From an uncultured Clostridia bacterium (GTDB lineage Bacteria > Bacillota > Clostridia > Oscillospirales > CAG-272), in contig CANQPT010000016.1 in assembly GCA_947625805.1 (NCBI GenBank), forward strand, positions 1 to 36,193: a DNA stretch of 36,193 nucleotides. The letters are read 5' to 3'. The notes under the pieces were generated by a model. The model saw only the letters and a list, made by a program, of their open reading frames with translations, did no database searches and was not told the DNA's origin. Made by a program: the position numbers and the translations under genes. Within the stretch, counting starts at the first letter, position 1. Each line of letters starts with the position of its first letter. This document shows, one piece after another, positions 6,494 to 14,077 of this stretch.

Positions 6494-8176
6494 ATGACAG
6501 AAGAACAATTCACACCCCAAGACCAACCGGAGGTCTACGGACCCCCGCCCCCGCCCGCACGGATTGTGCCGGCCGGGACGGTGCGTCTGCCGGAAGAGCA
6601 AATGCAGCAAGAAACGCAAACGCAAAGCGAACAGACCGCCCCGCCGGAAGCGGCACTCAGCGCCCAACCCACTCCTCCCCCGGAGGGATACGGGCTTTTT
6701 CTTGCCGCCCTTATTCCCTGCCTTTTGCTGGTCTTGTTCGGCCTCGTTCTGTTCGGTCTGCATTTTGTTACGGGAAAGACCTATAACGACAACGTCTTTT
6801 CCCTTGCCGCCATCCGGTCAGGGCAACCCCTTGCGGCCGCGAACCCCGCCGAAGAAGTGCGCGGCGTATACGTGGCCACAGTGTTCAATATCAATTACCC
6901 CTCGGAAAAGGGACAGTCCCTCGCCCGCCTGCAAAGCGAATTGGACGGTATCCTCGACTGCGCCCGGCAGAACGGGCTTAACGCCGTATATTTTCAGGTC
7001 AGTCCCTACTCGGACGCTCTTTATCACTCGCAGATCCTGCCCGCCTCGTCGGTTGTGACCGGCAGAGAGGGAAAGCGTTTCCCGGGCGATTTTGATCCTC
7101 TCGAGTACCTGTGCGAACGTGCGCACGCGCAAAATATCGCGGTGCACGCATGGGTCAACCCTGTGCGGGTGTCAAGCACGGATCTTGCTTATGACGCTCT
7201 TTCTGCCGACAACCCCGCAAGAATCCACCCCGAGTGGACGGTGGAATACGACGGCGCGTATTATTACAACTTGGGCATTCCGGAGGTGCGGCAGTTACAG
7301 GCCGACGTGTGCGCCGAACTTGCGGCAAACTATCCCATCGACGGCATACTGTTTGACGACTACTTTTATCCCTATCCCGTGGACGGAAAGACCTTTGACG
7401 ACGCCCAAGCCTTTGCTGACTACGGGGAAGGCGATCTTGCCGACTTCCGCCGGCAGAACGCGACCGCCCTTGTGAGAGAGTGCTATACCGCCGTCAAAGC
7501 ACGGCGGGAGGATTGCGCCTTTGGCGTCGCCCCTTTTGGCATCTGGCGCAATGACAACGGCTCGGGCGTCGGAAGTCCCACCCGCGGCTTTGAAAGTTAC
7601 GAGTCGCTCTATTGCGATACCCTCGCCTTTATTCGAGGCGGTTGGGTGGATTACGTGGCCCCTCAACTCTACTGGCAGTTCTCCTCCCGGGCCGCACCCT
7701 ACGGAGCGCTGTGCGACTGGTGGAACGCCGCCGTAGCTGACACCGACGTCAAACTGCTCATCTCCCACGCGGCATATCAGGCGGGAGTCTGGGAGTCTGA
7801 GAGCGAGTTCGCCGATCAGATCGAATACGCCCGCGCTTTGCGCTCCTACGGCGGAAGCCTGTTTTACGGCCTTTCTTCCATTCAGGAAGATGAGAGCGCC
7901 ATCTGCGCACAACTTGCAAGCGTCTACGGGACGGAATACGTCTACATGGAGTTTCACCCCACGGGCGAAGGAGTGGCGGCTATCCTGCGCGCGGACGGCG
8001 ACGCCCTTACGGTCAAGGGCATGAGCGACGTGGCCTACCCGCTCTATTATAACGGAAACGCCGTCTCCCAGCACAAGGACGGATCCTTTGCCTTTTCCTG
8101 CCCCATGCCGGCGGACGGAACAATCACACTGACGCAAAACAAAAAGGAATACGTATTTTCATTGGAAGGAGAATAG
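6494..8176 (+). CDS. Membrane-anchored GHL10-type glycosyl hydrolase-like protein (DUF187)
   Basis: With ATG 6494 the product is 560 residues: a proline- and glutamine-rich cytoplasmic N-terminus, one membrane segment (about 67-89), then an extracytoplasmic domain starting RGVYVATVFNINYPS near residue 119, characteristic of the glycosyl hydrolase-like 10 family (PF02638), and a short C-terminal beta-rich segment. Family motifs include the FDDYFYPY patch and VDYVAPQLYWQF. It probably acts on a wall or extracellular glycan; the substrate is unknown. No Shine-Dalgarno precedes 6494, and a consensus promoter ends two bases before it, so initiation may instead use ATG 6602 or a GTG in between; all options keep the membrane anchor. 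It is followed six bases later by an mscS-type gene, likely co-transcribed. Confidence 0.8.
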   Translation: MTEEQFTPQDQPEVYGPPPPPARIVPAGTVRLPEEQMQQETQTQSEQTAPPEAALSAQPTPPPEGYGLFLAALIPCLLLVLFGLVLFGLHFVTGKTYNDNVFSLAAIRSGQPLAAANPAEEVRGVYVATVFNINYPSEKGQSLARLQSELDGILDCARQNGLNAVYFQVSPYSDALYHSQILPASSVVTGREGKRFPGDFDPLEYLCERAHAQNIAVHAWVNPVRVSSTDLAYDALSADNPARIHPEWTVEYDGAYYYNLGIPEVRQLQADVCAELAANYPIDGILFDDYFYPYPVDGKTFDDAQAFADYGEGDLADFRRQNATALVRECYTAVKARREDCAFGVAPFGIWRNDNGSGVGSPTRGFESYESLYCDTLAFIRGGWVDYVAPQLYWQFSSRAAPYGALCDWWNAAVADTDVKLLISHAAYQAGVWESESEFADQIEYARALRSYGGSLFYGLSSIQEDESAICAQLASVYGTEYVYMEFHPTGEGVAAILRADGDALTVKGMSDVAYPLYYNGNAVSQHKDGSFAFSCPMPADGTITLTQNKKEYVFSLEGE

Positions 8177-8182
8177 AAATTT

Positions 8183-8992
8183 GTGAACTATCTGGAGGGA
8201 CTTGTGGAACAATTGATCGAAAAGTTTACCGACGCAGGCCTGCATATCCTTTACGCCGCGCTGATCCTGATCATCGGGATCAAAGCGGCCGGGTTTCTTA
8301 CGAGCCTGATCCGCAAAAGCAGAGCGATCGCGCGCATAGACGCCGCCGCGTCCTCGTTCTTGCTCAGCCTTTTACGCATTGTGCTCAACGCGCTGGTCAT
8401 CATTACCGCCGCAGTCATTCTGGGCATTCCCATGACCAGTTTTATCACCGTGCTCGCCTCTTGCGGCGTTGCTGTCGGCCTTGCCCTGCAAGGCTCGCTT
8501 TCCAACTTCGCGGGCGGCCTTATGCTGCTCATCTTCAAGCCATTCAAGGCCGGAGATTACATCAAGACGGGCGAATATGAAGGCGAGGTGCGCTCGGTTT
8601 CGGTTTTTTATACAACTTTGACTACCTTGGACAACAAAGTGGTGACGCTGCCAAACGGCTCTCTGACCGCGTCCGCCGTAGTCAATTACAGCGCCAATCC
8701 CACCCGCCGCAGTGACTTTCATTTTGAAGCGGCCTACGGCGCCGATCCCGCCAAAGTGCGCGCCGTTTTATTGGAAGTGGCGTTTGGCAACGAGTATTCC
8801 ATCGACCAGCCTGCCCCCGTTGCCTTTGTTTGTGAGCACAATGCCTCGGGCGTCGGTTACGCCTTGCAGGTTTGGACTAAGAACGAGCACTATTGGGACG
8901 TCCGGCATTCCATACCCGAGCAGGTGGAACGCGCCTTTGCGGAAAACAACATCGAGATCCCATTCCCGCAGATGGACGTGCATATGCGGTAA
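8183..8992 (+). CDS. mscS: Small-conductance mechanosensitive channel (MscS family)
   Basis: The 269-residue protein has three membrane segments in the N-terminal 100 residues, the glycine/alanine-rich pore helix (GVAVGLALQGSLSNFAGG), and the MscS beta domain (FKPFKAGDYIKTGEYEGEV, then TTLDNKVVTLPNG) followed by the alpha/beta C-terminal domain. It opens under membrane tension to release solutes during osmotic downshock. It starts with GTG at 8183; AAGGAG overlaps the end of the preceding gene, so translational coupling with the GHL10 protein is likely. Length matches compact MscS proteins. Confidence 0.92.
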   Translation: MNYLEGLVEQLIEKFTDAGLHILYAALILIIGIKAAGFLTSLIRKSRAIARIDAAASSFLLSLLRIVLNALVIITAAVILGIPMTSFITVLASCGVAVGLALQGSLSNFAGGLMLLIFKPFKAGDYIKTGEYEGEVRSVSVFYTTLTTLDNKVVTLPNGSLTASAVVNYSANPTRRSDFHFEAAYGADPAKVRAVLLEVAFGNEYSIDQPAPVAFVCEHNASGVGYALQVWTKNEHYWDVRHSIPEQVERAFAENNIEIPFPQMDVHMR

Positions 8993-9007
8993 ATTTTCGG
9001 AAACCGA

Positions 9008-9036
9008 TTGACATTTTGTATTAAATGATATATAAT
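9008..9036 (+). promoter_or_regulatory. Consensus SigA promoter of the perR-rubrerythrin operon
   Basis: TTGACA (9008-9013) and TATAAT (9031-9036) with 17 bp spacing match the consensus at all twelve positions. The first bases of the transcript carry a Per-box-like sequence (9041-9055). Confidence 0.9.
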
Positions 9037-9040
9037 CTCA

Positions 9041-9055
9041 TTAGAACGATTGAAA
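9041..9055 (+). promoter_or_regulatory. Possible Per box (PerR operator)
   Basis: TTAGAACGATTGAAA partly matches the known PerR operator (TTAGAATNATTCTAA), with the left half strong and the right half weaker. It lies immediately downstream of the -10 box, where a bound repressor would block transcription of perR and both rubrerythrins. The assignment rests on position and partial similarity. Confidence 0.45.
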
Positions 9056-9131
9056 CAGGATTTTGAATCAAGCGGTATCCGCGCCTGCCACTGGCGGAAA
9101 ACCGTAGGTTTTACGCCGGTGAGGTGTCAAA

Positions 9132-9512
9132 ATGCGAAATACCATCCAACGCACACTGATCTGCCAAACGGTGACCCGTATGCACAATCACCCCTCGGCC
9201 GATATGGTGTACGAACGCTTACACCGGGACTACCCCGGCATCGGACGGGCGACCGTCTACCGCGTTTTGCAGTCGCTTGCGCAGCAGGGACTGGTGCGCA
9301 AGGTCTGCCTTCCGTCAGCCGACCGGTATGATTTCACCCTGTATCCCCACGCGCACATTTTCTGCCGCGTGTGCGGACGGGTGGAGGATATGCCCGACCC
9401 GGACGATCGGCGGACGCCGACCTTTCCCACCGAGCAAAACGGCTTTACGGTGGAGGCAAGAGACGTGATCTATCGGGGCATATGCGCCGATTGCAAATCA
9501 AACGTATTATGA
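9132..9512 (+). CDS. perR: Fur-family peroxide-responsive repressor (PerR-like)
   Basis: This 126-residue regulator has an N-terminal winged helix (HNHPSADMVYERL...ATVYRVLQSL) and a C-terminal metal-sensing domain. The HAHIFCRVCG motif supplies a His and a CxxC pair, and a second CxxC (CADC) sits near the C-terminus, giving the structural zinc site of the family. PerR-type proteins sense H2O2 by metal-catalysed His oxidation and derepress peroxide-defence genes. The downstream rubrerythrins support PerR over Fur or Zur; the sequence alone does not prove it. GAGGTG precedes ATG 9132. It begins the operon behind the promoter at 9008-9036. Confidence 0.85.
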   Translation: MRNTIQRTLICQTVTRMHNHPSADMVYERLHRDYPGIGRATVYRVLQSLAQQGLVRKVCLPSADRYDFTLYPHAHIFCRVCGRVEDMPDPDDRRTPTFPTEQNGFTVEARDVIYRGICADCKSNVL

Positions 9513-9530
9513 AATTCAGGAGGAACAGTT

Positions 9531-10067
9531 ATGGATCTGAAAGGAACCAAAACCGAAGCCAACCTGCTCGCCGCGTTCGCGGGCGAAAGTCAGGCAAGAA
9601 ACAAGTATTCTTATTACGCATCCAAGGCAAAGAAGGACGGATACGTCCAGATCGCGGCCCTCTTTGAGGAAACCGCCGCAAACGAGAAGGAGCACGCCAA
9701 GATATGGTTTAAGTTGCTGCACGGCGGCATCGGCGACACCATGGAAAACTTAAAGGACGCCGCGTCCGGCGAATCGTACGAATGGACCGATATGTATCCG
9801 ACTTTTGCAAAAGAGGCAAGAGAAGAGGGCTTTACCGAGATCGCGGCGCTTTTTGAGGGCGTTGCCGCCATCGAGAAGGAGCACGAGGAGCGCTACCGCA
9901 AACTGATCGAGAACATTGAGGGAGGACTTGTCTTTTCCCGTGACGGGGACACCGTCTGGCAGTGTTCCAACTGCGGCCACATCGTGGTAGGCGGCAAAGC
10001 GCCGGAGGTATGCCCGGTATGCGCACACCCTCAGGCTTATTTCCAGATCAAAGCAGAAAATTATTAA
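9531..10067 (+). CDS. rbr: Rubrerythrin (classical, C-terminal rubredoxin domain)
   Basis: The 178-residue protein has an N-terminal ferritin-like four-helix bundle with diiron ligands ([34 protein letters not shown]) and a C-terminal rubredoxin domain with two metal-binding Cys pairs (CSNCG and CPVC). Rubrerythrins reduce H2O2 to water in the cytoplasm of anaerobes, taking electrons through the rubredoxin iron. GGAGGAACAGTT precedes ATG 9531. It lies 18 bp after perR and 19 bp before a rubrerythrin with inverted domain order, so all three are probably expressed together under peroxide. Confidence 0.95.
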   Translation: MDLKGTKTEANLLAAFAGESQARNKYSYYASKAKKDGYVQIAALFEETAANEKEHAKIWFKLLHGGIGDTMENLKDAASGESYEWTDMYPTFAKEAREEGFTEIAALFEGVAAIEKEHEERYRKLIENIEGGLVFSRDGDTVWQCSNCGHIVVGGKAPEVCPVCAHPQAYFQIKAENY

Positions 10068-10086
10068 AATAAAGGAGAAACAAACA

Positions 10087-10629
10087 ATGAAGAAGTGGAG
10101 ATGTACCGTATGCGGTGAAATCGTGGAAAGCGACGTCCGTCCGGACAAATGTCCCGTCTGCAAGGTGCCCGGCGAGAAGTTCGTTGAGGTGAGCGAGCAA
10201 GCGGATTGGGCGGCAGAGCACGTGATCGGCGTGGCCAAGGGCGCACCTCAGGAGATCATCGACGGTCTGCGGGCAAACTTCAACGGAGAGTGCACAGAGG
10301 TGGGTATGTATCTGGCTATGGCAAGAGCCGCTCACCGTGAGGGCTATCCGGAGATCGGTCTTTACTGGGAGAAGGCGGCTTACGAGGAAGCAGAGCACGC
10401 CGCAAAGTTTGCGGAACTGCTCGGTGAATGTGTATCCCCGTCCACCAAGGAAAACCTGACTGCCCGTGTGGAGGCCGAGAACGGCGCGACCATGGGCAAG
10501 ACCGAACTTGCAAAACGGGCAAAAGAACTGGGCCTTGACGCCATTCACGACACCGTCCATGAGATGGCAAGGGATGAAGCGAGACATGGCAAGGCATTTG
10601 AGGGTCTGCTTGAGAGATATTTCAAATAA
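10087..10629 (+). CDS. Reverse rubrerythrin (N-terminal rubredoxin domain)
   Basis: The 180-residue protein carries the same two modules as its neighbour in the opposite order. A rubredoxin domain with CTVCG and CPVC pairs occupies residues 1-35, followed by a ferritin-like diiron domain ([42 protein letters not shown]). In clostridia reverse rubrerythrins are O2- and H2O2-induced NADH-linked peroxidases/oxidases. AAAGGAG precedes ATG 10087. It is the last gene of the perR operon and ends before two hairpins. Confidence 0.93.
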   Translation: MKKWRCTVCGEIVESDVRPDKCPVCKVPGEKFVEVSEQADWAAEHVIGVAKGAPQEIIDGLRANFNGECTEVGMYLAMARAAHREGYPEIGLYWEKAAYEEAEHAAKFAELLGECVSPSTKENLTARVEAENGATMGKTELAKRAKELGLDAIHDTVHEMARDEARHGKAFEGLLERYFK

Positions 10630-10635
10630 TTTGAT

Positions 10636-10667
10636 TTTTGGGGGACTTTTGTAAAAGTCCCCCAAAA
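10636..10667 (+). terminator. Long hairpin with CTTTTGTAAAAG core after the rubrerythrins
   Basis: A perfect 15-bp inverted repeat (10636-10650 and 10653-10667) closes on a two-base GT centre. It starts six bases after the stop codon. It shares the CTTTTGTAAAAG core with hairpins at 1375, 5108, 5362 and 18115. Confidence 0.65.
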
Positions 10668-10686
10668 TTTTCAAAAGCAAAACGGC

Positions 10687-10726
10687 GTGAGCGCAAATCG
10701 GACAGATTTGCGCTCACGTGTTTTTT
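10687..10726. terminator. Rho-independent terminator between convergent genes
   Basis: A 13-bp stem (10687-10699 and 10705-10717) with a five-base loop is followed on the plus strand by TTTTTT (10721-10726), which ends at the pspC stop codon. The minus strand also reads into a T-rich stretch, so it may serve both directions. Confidence 0.8.
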
Positions 10727-10928
10727 ACGTTTTGTCCTCGTAGTCCGGCTCGTCCGGCATGATGAGCGCGGCGACGATGTAGGCAAGCACGCCTGTGCCG
10801 ACTCCCAGCACCAGCACGACCCACGCAAGACGGACGAGGGTGGGATCAATGCCGAAATAATTTGCGATGCCGCCGCACACACCGCACAGCTTTTTGTCCT
10901 GCTTGGATTTATATAGACGCTTTTTCAT
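10725..10928 (-). CDS. pspC: PspC-domain small membrane protein
   Basis: The 67-residue protein is a stand-alone PspC domain: a basic N-terminus (MKKRLYKSKQDKKLCGVCGG), the IANYFGIDPTLVRLAWV motif, one long hydrophobic segment and an acidic C-terminus. PspC proteins are membrane components of envelope-stress responses; in Gram-positive bacteria many are of unknown role. GGAGAAAGCC precedes ATG 10928. A MITE-like element begins 20 bp upstream of the start codon, so the original promoter has been replaced or altered. A longer in-frame reading into the element (to 11123) is rejected. Confidence 0.88.
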   Translation of the reverse strand: MKKRLYKSKQDKKLCGVCGGIANYFGIDPTLVRLAWVVLVLGVGTGVLAYIVAALIMPDEPDYEDKT

Positions 10929-10944
10929 GGCTTTCTCCGGTTTG

Positions 10945-10972
10945 AAATTAGGCAATACAATTAGGGTGCCAA
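10945..10972 (-). promoter_or_regulatory. Possible hybrid promoter for pspC formed by the MITE end
   Basis: On the minus strand TTGGCA (10972-10967) lies inside the MITE end and TAATTT (10950-10945) straddles its junction, with 16 bp between. The boxes are imperfect, and no other promoter fits in the 20 bp left between element and start codon. Confidence 0.4.
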
Positions 10973-11226
10973 TGCGCCCCTGACGGCGTGATTTCCCGCT
11001 TTGCTGTGTTATCGGCCTCGGAATACGGAAAGTATTCCATCGGCCTGCTGTCTTGCAAATCGAAAAATCGCGCTCGTCAGAGGTCGGAGATTTTTCGAAG
11101 AGAAAGCCCGCCGATGAATGCAAGGCGCGCGCTTGCAGGCATACAAACGTATGACAAAAGCGGCGGGCACGAAAAGCGCGGCGGGCATTCCCTGAAAAAC
11201 GCGTTGTACCCTGATTGTATTGCCTA
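10949..11226 (+). mobile_element. MITE-like element, copy B (278 bp, TA-flanked)
   Basis: Ends TAGGCAATACAATTAGGG (10949-10966) and CCCTGATTGTATTGCCTA (11209-11226) are inverted repeats with one mismatch. By eye most of the interior matches copy A at 2551-2827, in the same orientation. The hairpin equivalent to 2714-2742 has lost its outer pairs here (ATGAATGCAAG). No convincing coding region is present. It fills the gap between pspC and the asnS promoter; 11227-11303 is AT-rich and otherwise featureless. Confidence 0.85.
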
Positions 11227-11303
11227 AATTATATCACATTTTGCGCCTTTGTGCAAGATGCGGAATTTTTTCTTTTGATGATGGATATATCTTTGCGTTC
11301 CCC

Positions 11304-11332
11304 TTGAAAAAAAAAGGAAAATAGGGTATAAT
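11304..11332 (+). promoter_or_regulatory. SigA-type promoter of asnS
   Basis: TTGAAA (11304-11309) and TATAAT (11327-11332) with 17 bp spacing. The leader is only about 30 bases, too short to hold a T-box, so this synthetase gene is not T-box regulated from this promoter. Confidence 0.85.
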
Positions 11333-11368
11333 ATACTATAATTGTTTTGATGTTAAGGAGAGAAACCA

Positions 11369-12763
11369 ATGAAGCGCGTTGAAATATCAGAATTATATCG
11401 GAATGCCGCGCAGTACGCGGACACAGAGATCTGTGTTGCCGGATGGGTGCGGAGCATCCGCTCGAGCAATCGGTTTGGCTTTCTCTCGCTTTCCGACGGG
11501 AGCTGTTTTGACCCGTTGCAGGTCGTACTGGAGGCTGAGAGCCTTGCCGAGTACGACGCGGTGGTGGCTCAGAACGTGGGCGCCGCAGTATCGGTCACGG
11601 GAAAATTGACCCTGACCCCGCAAGCACAGCAACCCTTTGAACTGCACGCTGTCGCGGTCAAAAGCGAGGGCGAGAGCGCACCCGACTATCCGTTACAGAA
11701 AAAGCGGCACACCCTCGAATTTTTGCGCACCATGCCCCATCTGCGTGCCCGGACCAACACCTTTCAGGCGGTCTTTCGCGTGCGCAGTGAGTGCGCTTTT
11801 GCCATTCATGACTTTTTCCATTCCCGCGGTTTTGTCTACGTGCACACCCCCATCATCACCACAAACGACTGTGAGGGCGCGGGCGAGATGTTCCGTGTGA
11901 CCACCTTTGACCCGGCAAACGTCCCGCTCACGGACGAAGGCGCCGTGGATTACAATAAGGACTTTTTCGGGCGCGCCGCCATGCTGACCGTTTCGGGACA
12001 GCTTGCCGCCGAGTGTTTTGCCATGGCATTTTCCAACGTATACACCTTCGGTCCCGCTTTCCGCGCGGAAAACTCCAACACAGCCCGTCACGCGGCCGAG
12101 TTCTGGATGGTCGAGCCGGAGATCGCCTTTGCCGACCTTGCGGACGATATGGAGCTGGCCGAGGATATGCTCCGGCATATTCTGAAGCATCTGTTTGCCG
12201 CCTGCCAAAGAGAATTGGAATTTTTAGACGCACGCATCTGCCCCGGCCTGATTGCACGGCTGGAGGCAGTGGCAGGCGCACCCTTTGCACGGGTGAGTTA
12301 CACAGAGGCCATCGGCCTTTTGCAAAAGAGCGGCGAGCGTTTTGCTTACCCGGCGGAATGGGGCGGGGATCTGGCCACCGAGCACGAGCGGTACCTGACC
12401 GAGAAAGTGTTTGAGCGCCCGGTGTTCGTTACCGACTGGCCGCAAGAGATCAAAGCATTTTATATGCGGCAGAATGACGACGGCAGGACGGTGGCGGCGA
12501 TGGATCTGCTGGTGCCCGGCGTGGGCGAGTTGGTGGGCGGCTCACAGAGAGAGGAGCGTACCGACCGATTACGGCAAGCCTACGAGCGCTGCGGCCTGAA
12601 TCCCGAGTCCTATGGTTTTTACACTGATCTGCGCCGGTTCGGCGGCACCAAGCACGCCGGCTTTGGCCTTGGTTTTGAGAGGCTGGTCATGTATTTGACC
12701 GGTATTGCCAATATCCGGGACGTGGAGGCATTCCCGCGCACGGCGGGCAGTGCGGAATTTTAA
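11369..12763 (+). CDS. asnS: Asparagine-tRNA ligase
   Basis: This 464-residue class IIb synthetase attaches asparagine to tRNA-Asn. The N-terminal OB-fold anticodon-binding domain (GWVRSIRSSNRFGFLSLSDG) covers about residues 15-115, followed by the catalytic domain with motif 2 (FRAENSNTARHAAEFWMVEP) and motif 3 (GFGLGFERLVMYLTG, then NIRDVEAFPR). The NIRD/FPR ending is typical of AsnRS. AAGGAGAGAAACC precedes ATG 11369. It is followed 24 bp later by a gene for an aspartate aminotransferase-like enzyme and is probably the first gene of that operon. Confidence 0.95.
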   Translation: MKRVEISELYRNAAQYADTEICVAGWVRSIRSSNRFGFLSLSDGSCFDPLQVVLEAESLAEYDAVVAQNVGAAVSVTGKLTLTPQAQQPFELHAVAVKSEGESAPDYPLQKKRHTLEFLRTMPHLRARTNTFQAVFRVRSECAFAIHDFFHSRGFVYVHTPIITTNDCEGAGEMFRVTTFDPANVPLTDEGAVDYNKDFFGRAAMLTVSGQLAAECFAMAFSNVYTFGPAFRAENSNTARHAAEFWMVEPEIAFADLADDMELAEDMLRHILKHLFAACQRELEFLDARICPGLIARLEAVAGAPFARVSYTEAIGLLQKSGERFAYPAEWGGDLATEHERYLTEKVFERPVFVTDWPQEIKAFYMRQNDDGRTVAAMDLLVPGVGELVGGSQREERTDRLRQAYERCGLNPESYGFYTDLRRFGGTKHAGFGLGFERLVMYLTGIANIRDVEAFPRTAGSAEF

Positions 12764-12787
12764 GAGATATACTTTTTTGGAGCACCT

Positions 12788-14077
12788 ATGAACTATACGC
12801 AATTGACACGCGAGCAACTGCTCGAAGAACAGAAAAAAATCAAAGCACAATACCGGCATTACGTGGACAAAGGCTTGGCGCTGGATATGTCCCGCGGCAA
12901 GCCGGACACCGATCAGATCGACCTCTCCCAGGAGATGCTGGGAGTAATCAACACTCCCGAGGACTGCATTTCCGAGGCGGGCATCGACTGCCGCAATTAC
13001 GGGCTTCTCGATGGTATCCCGGAGGCCAAGCGGATTTTCGCAGACCTTCTTGAAGTGCCGGTACGCAACATTATCGTGTTGGGCAACTCATCGCTCAACG
13101 TCATGTACGATACCATCGCCCGGGCTATGCTGTACGGCGTGGTGGGCAGTCCCCGTCCCTGGCGGTATGAGGAGTCTGTCAAGTTTCTCTGTCCCGCGCC
13201 CGGCTACGACCGGCATTTTGCCATCTGCGAGTCGCTGGGCATCGAGATGCTGACCGTACCTATGACCCCAACCGGCCCGGATATGGACATGGTGGAACAG
13301 CTCGCGGCGTCCGACCCGGCCGTCAAGGGCATCTGGTGCGTGCCCAAATATTCCAACCCCGAGGGGATTACATATTCGGATGAAACCGTGCGCCGGCTGG
13401 CACGTCTCAAGTGCGCCGCCCCCGATTTCCGTATTTTCTGGGACAACGCCTATATGGTGCACGACCTGTACGACGAGGGCGACCGCCTGCTCAACATCGT
13501 GCCCGAAGCTGAGGCGGCAGGACAGCCGCACATCGTCTTTGTGTTTGCCTCCACCTCCAAGGTGACCTTCCCCGGATCGGGCGTTGCGGTCATGGCGGCA
13601 AGCGAACTCAATCTGGCACAGATCCGGAGCATTATGTCTGTGCAGACCATCGGCTGCGACAAACTCAACATGATGCGCCACGTCAAATACTTTGGCTCGG
13701 CCGACGGAGTGCGCGCCCACATGAAGCGCCACGCCGAAATTATCCGCCCCAAGTTTGAGTTAGTGCTGAGCGCGTTTGAAAAAGAACTCGGCGGCCTCGG
13801 CATTGCCGAATGGACCACCCCGCGCGGCGGATATTTTATATCGCTCAACGTCATGGACGGCTGTGCCAAGAAGGTCTTTGACTTAGCCGACGGCGCGGGA
13901 GTCAAACTGACCCCGGTCGGCGCGACCTTCCCCTATGGGGTCGACCCGCGGGACCGCAATCTTCGCATCGCGCCCACCTATCCCACCCTCGAAAATCTCT
14001 CGCTTGCGGTCAGGGTCCTGTGTCTTTGCTGTAAGTTGGCGGCCATTTCCAAATTGTTGGAGGGAACCCATGAATAA
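12788..14077 (+). CDS. PLP-dependent aminotransferase, probably aspartate aminotransferase (PF12897 type)
   Basis: The 429-residue protein is a fold-type I aminotransferase. The N-terminal [16 protein letters not shown] segment and overall order resemble the subgroup Ic aspartate aminotransferases known from Corynebacterium. The PLP lysine is in [13 protein letters not shown], the PLP-contacting Asn and Asp are in [10 protein letters not shown] and [11 protein letters not shown], and the substrate Arg is near [10 protein letters not shown]. It would interconvert aspartate and oxaloacetate using 2-oxoglutarate; the substrate is inferred from family. TTGGAGC precedes ATG 12788. Its last eight bases overlap the start of purB, indicating translational coupling. 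Confidence 0.87.
   Translation: MNYTQLTREQLLEEQKKIKAQYRHYVDKGLALDMSRGKPDTDQIDLSQEMLGVINTPEDCISEAGIDCRNYGLLDGIPEAKRIFADLLEVPVRNIIVLGNSSLNVMYDTIARAMLYGVVGSPRPWRYEESVKFLCPAPGYDRHFAICESLGIEMLTVPMTPTGPDMDMVEQLAASDPAVKGIWCVPKYSNPEGITYSDETVRRLARLKCAAPDFRIFWDNAYMVHDLYDEGDRLLNIVPEAEAAGQPHIVFVFASTSKVTFPGSGVAVMAASELNLAQIRSIMSVQTIGCDKLNMMRHVKYFGSADGVRAHMKRHAEIIRPKFELVLSAFEKELGGLGIAEWTTPRGGYFISLNVMDGCAKKVFDLADGAGVKLTPVGATFPYGVDPRDRNLRIAPTYPTLENLSLAVRVLCLCCKLAAISKLLEGTHE

Noticed and set aside
7295-8137. Long minus-strand frame opposite the GHL10 gene
   Set aside because: Shadow of the real gene; no start signal and no domain.
11227-11368. T-box leader before asnS
   Set aside because: The consensus promoter leaves only about 30 bases of leader, and no T-box sequence (TGGNACCGCG-like) is present.
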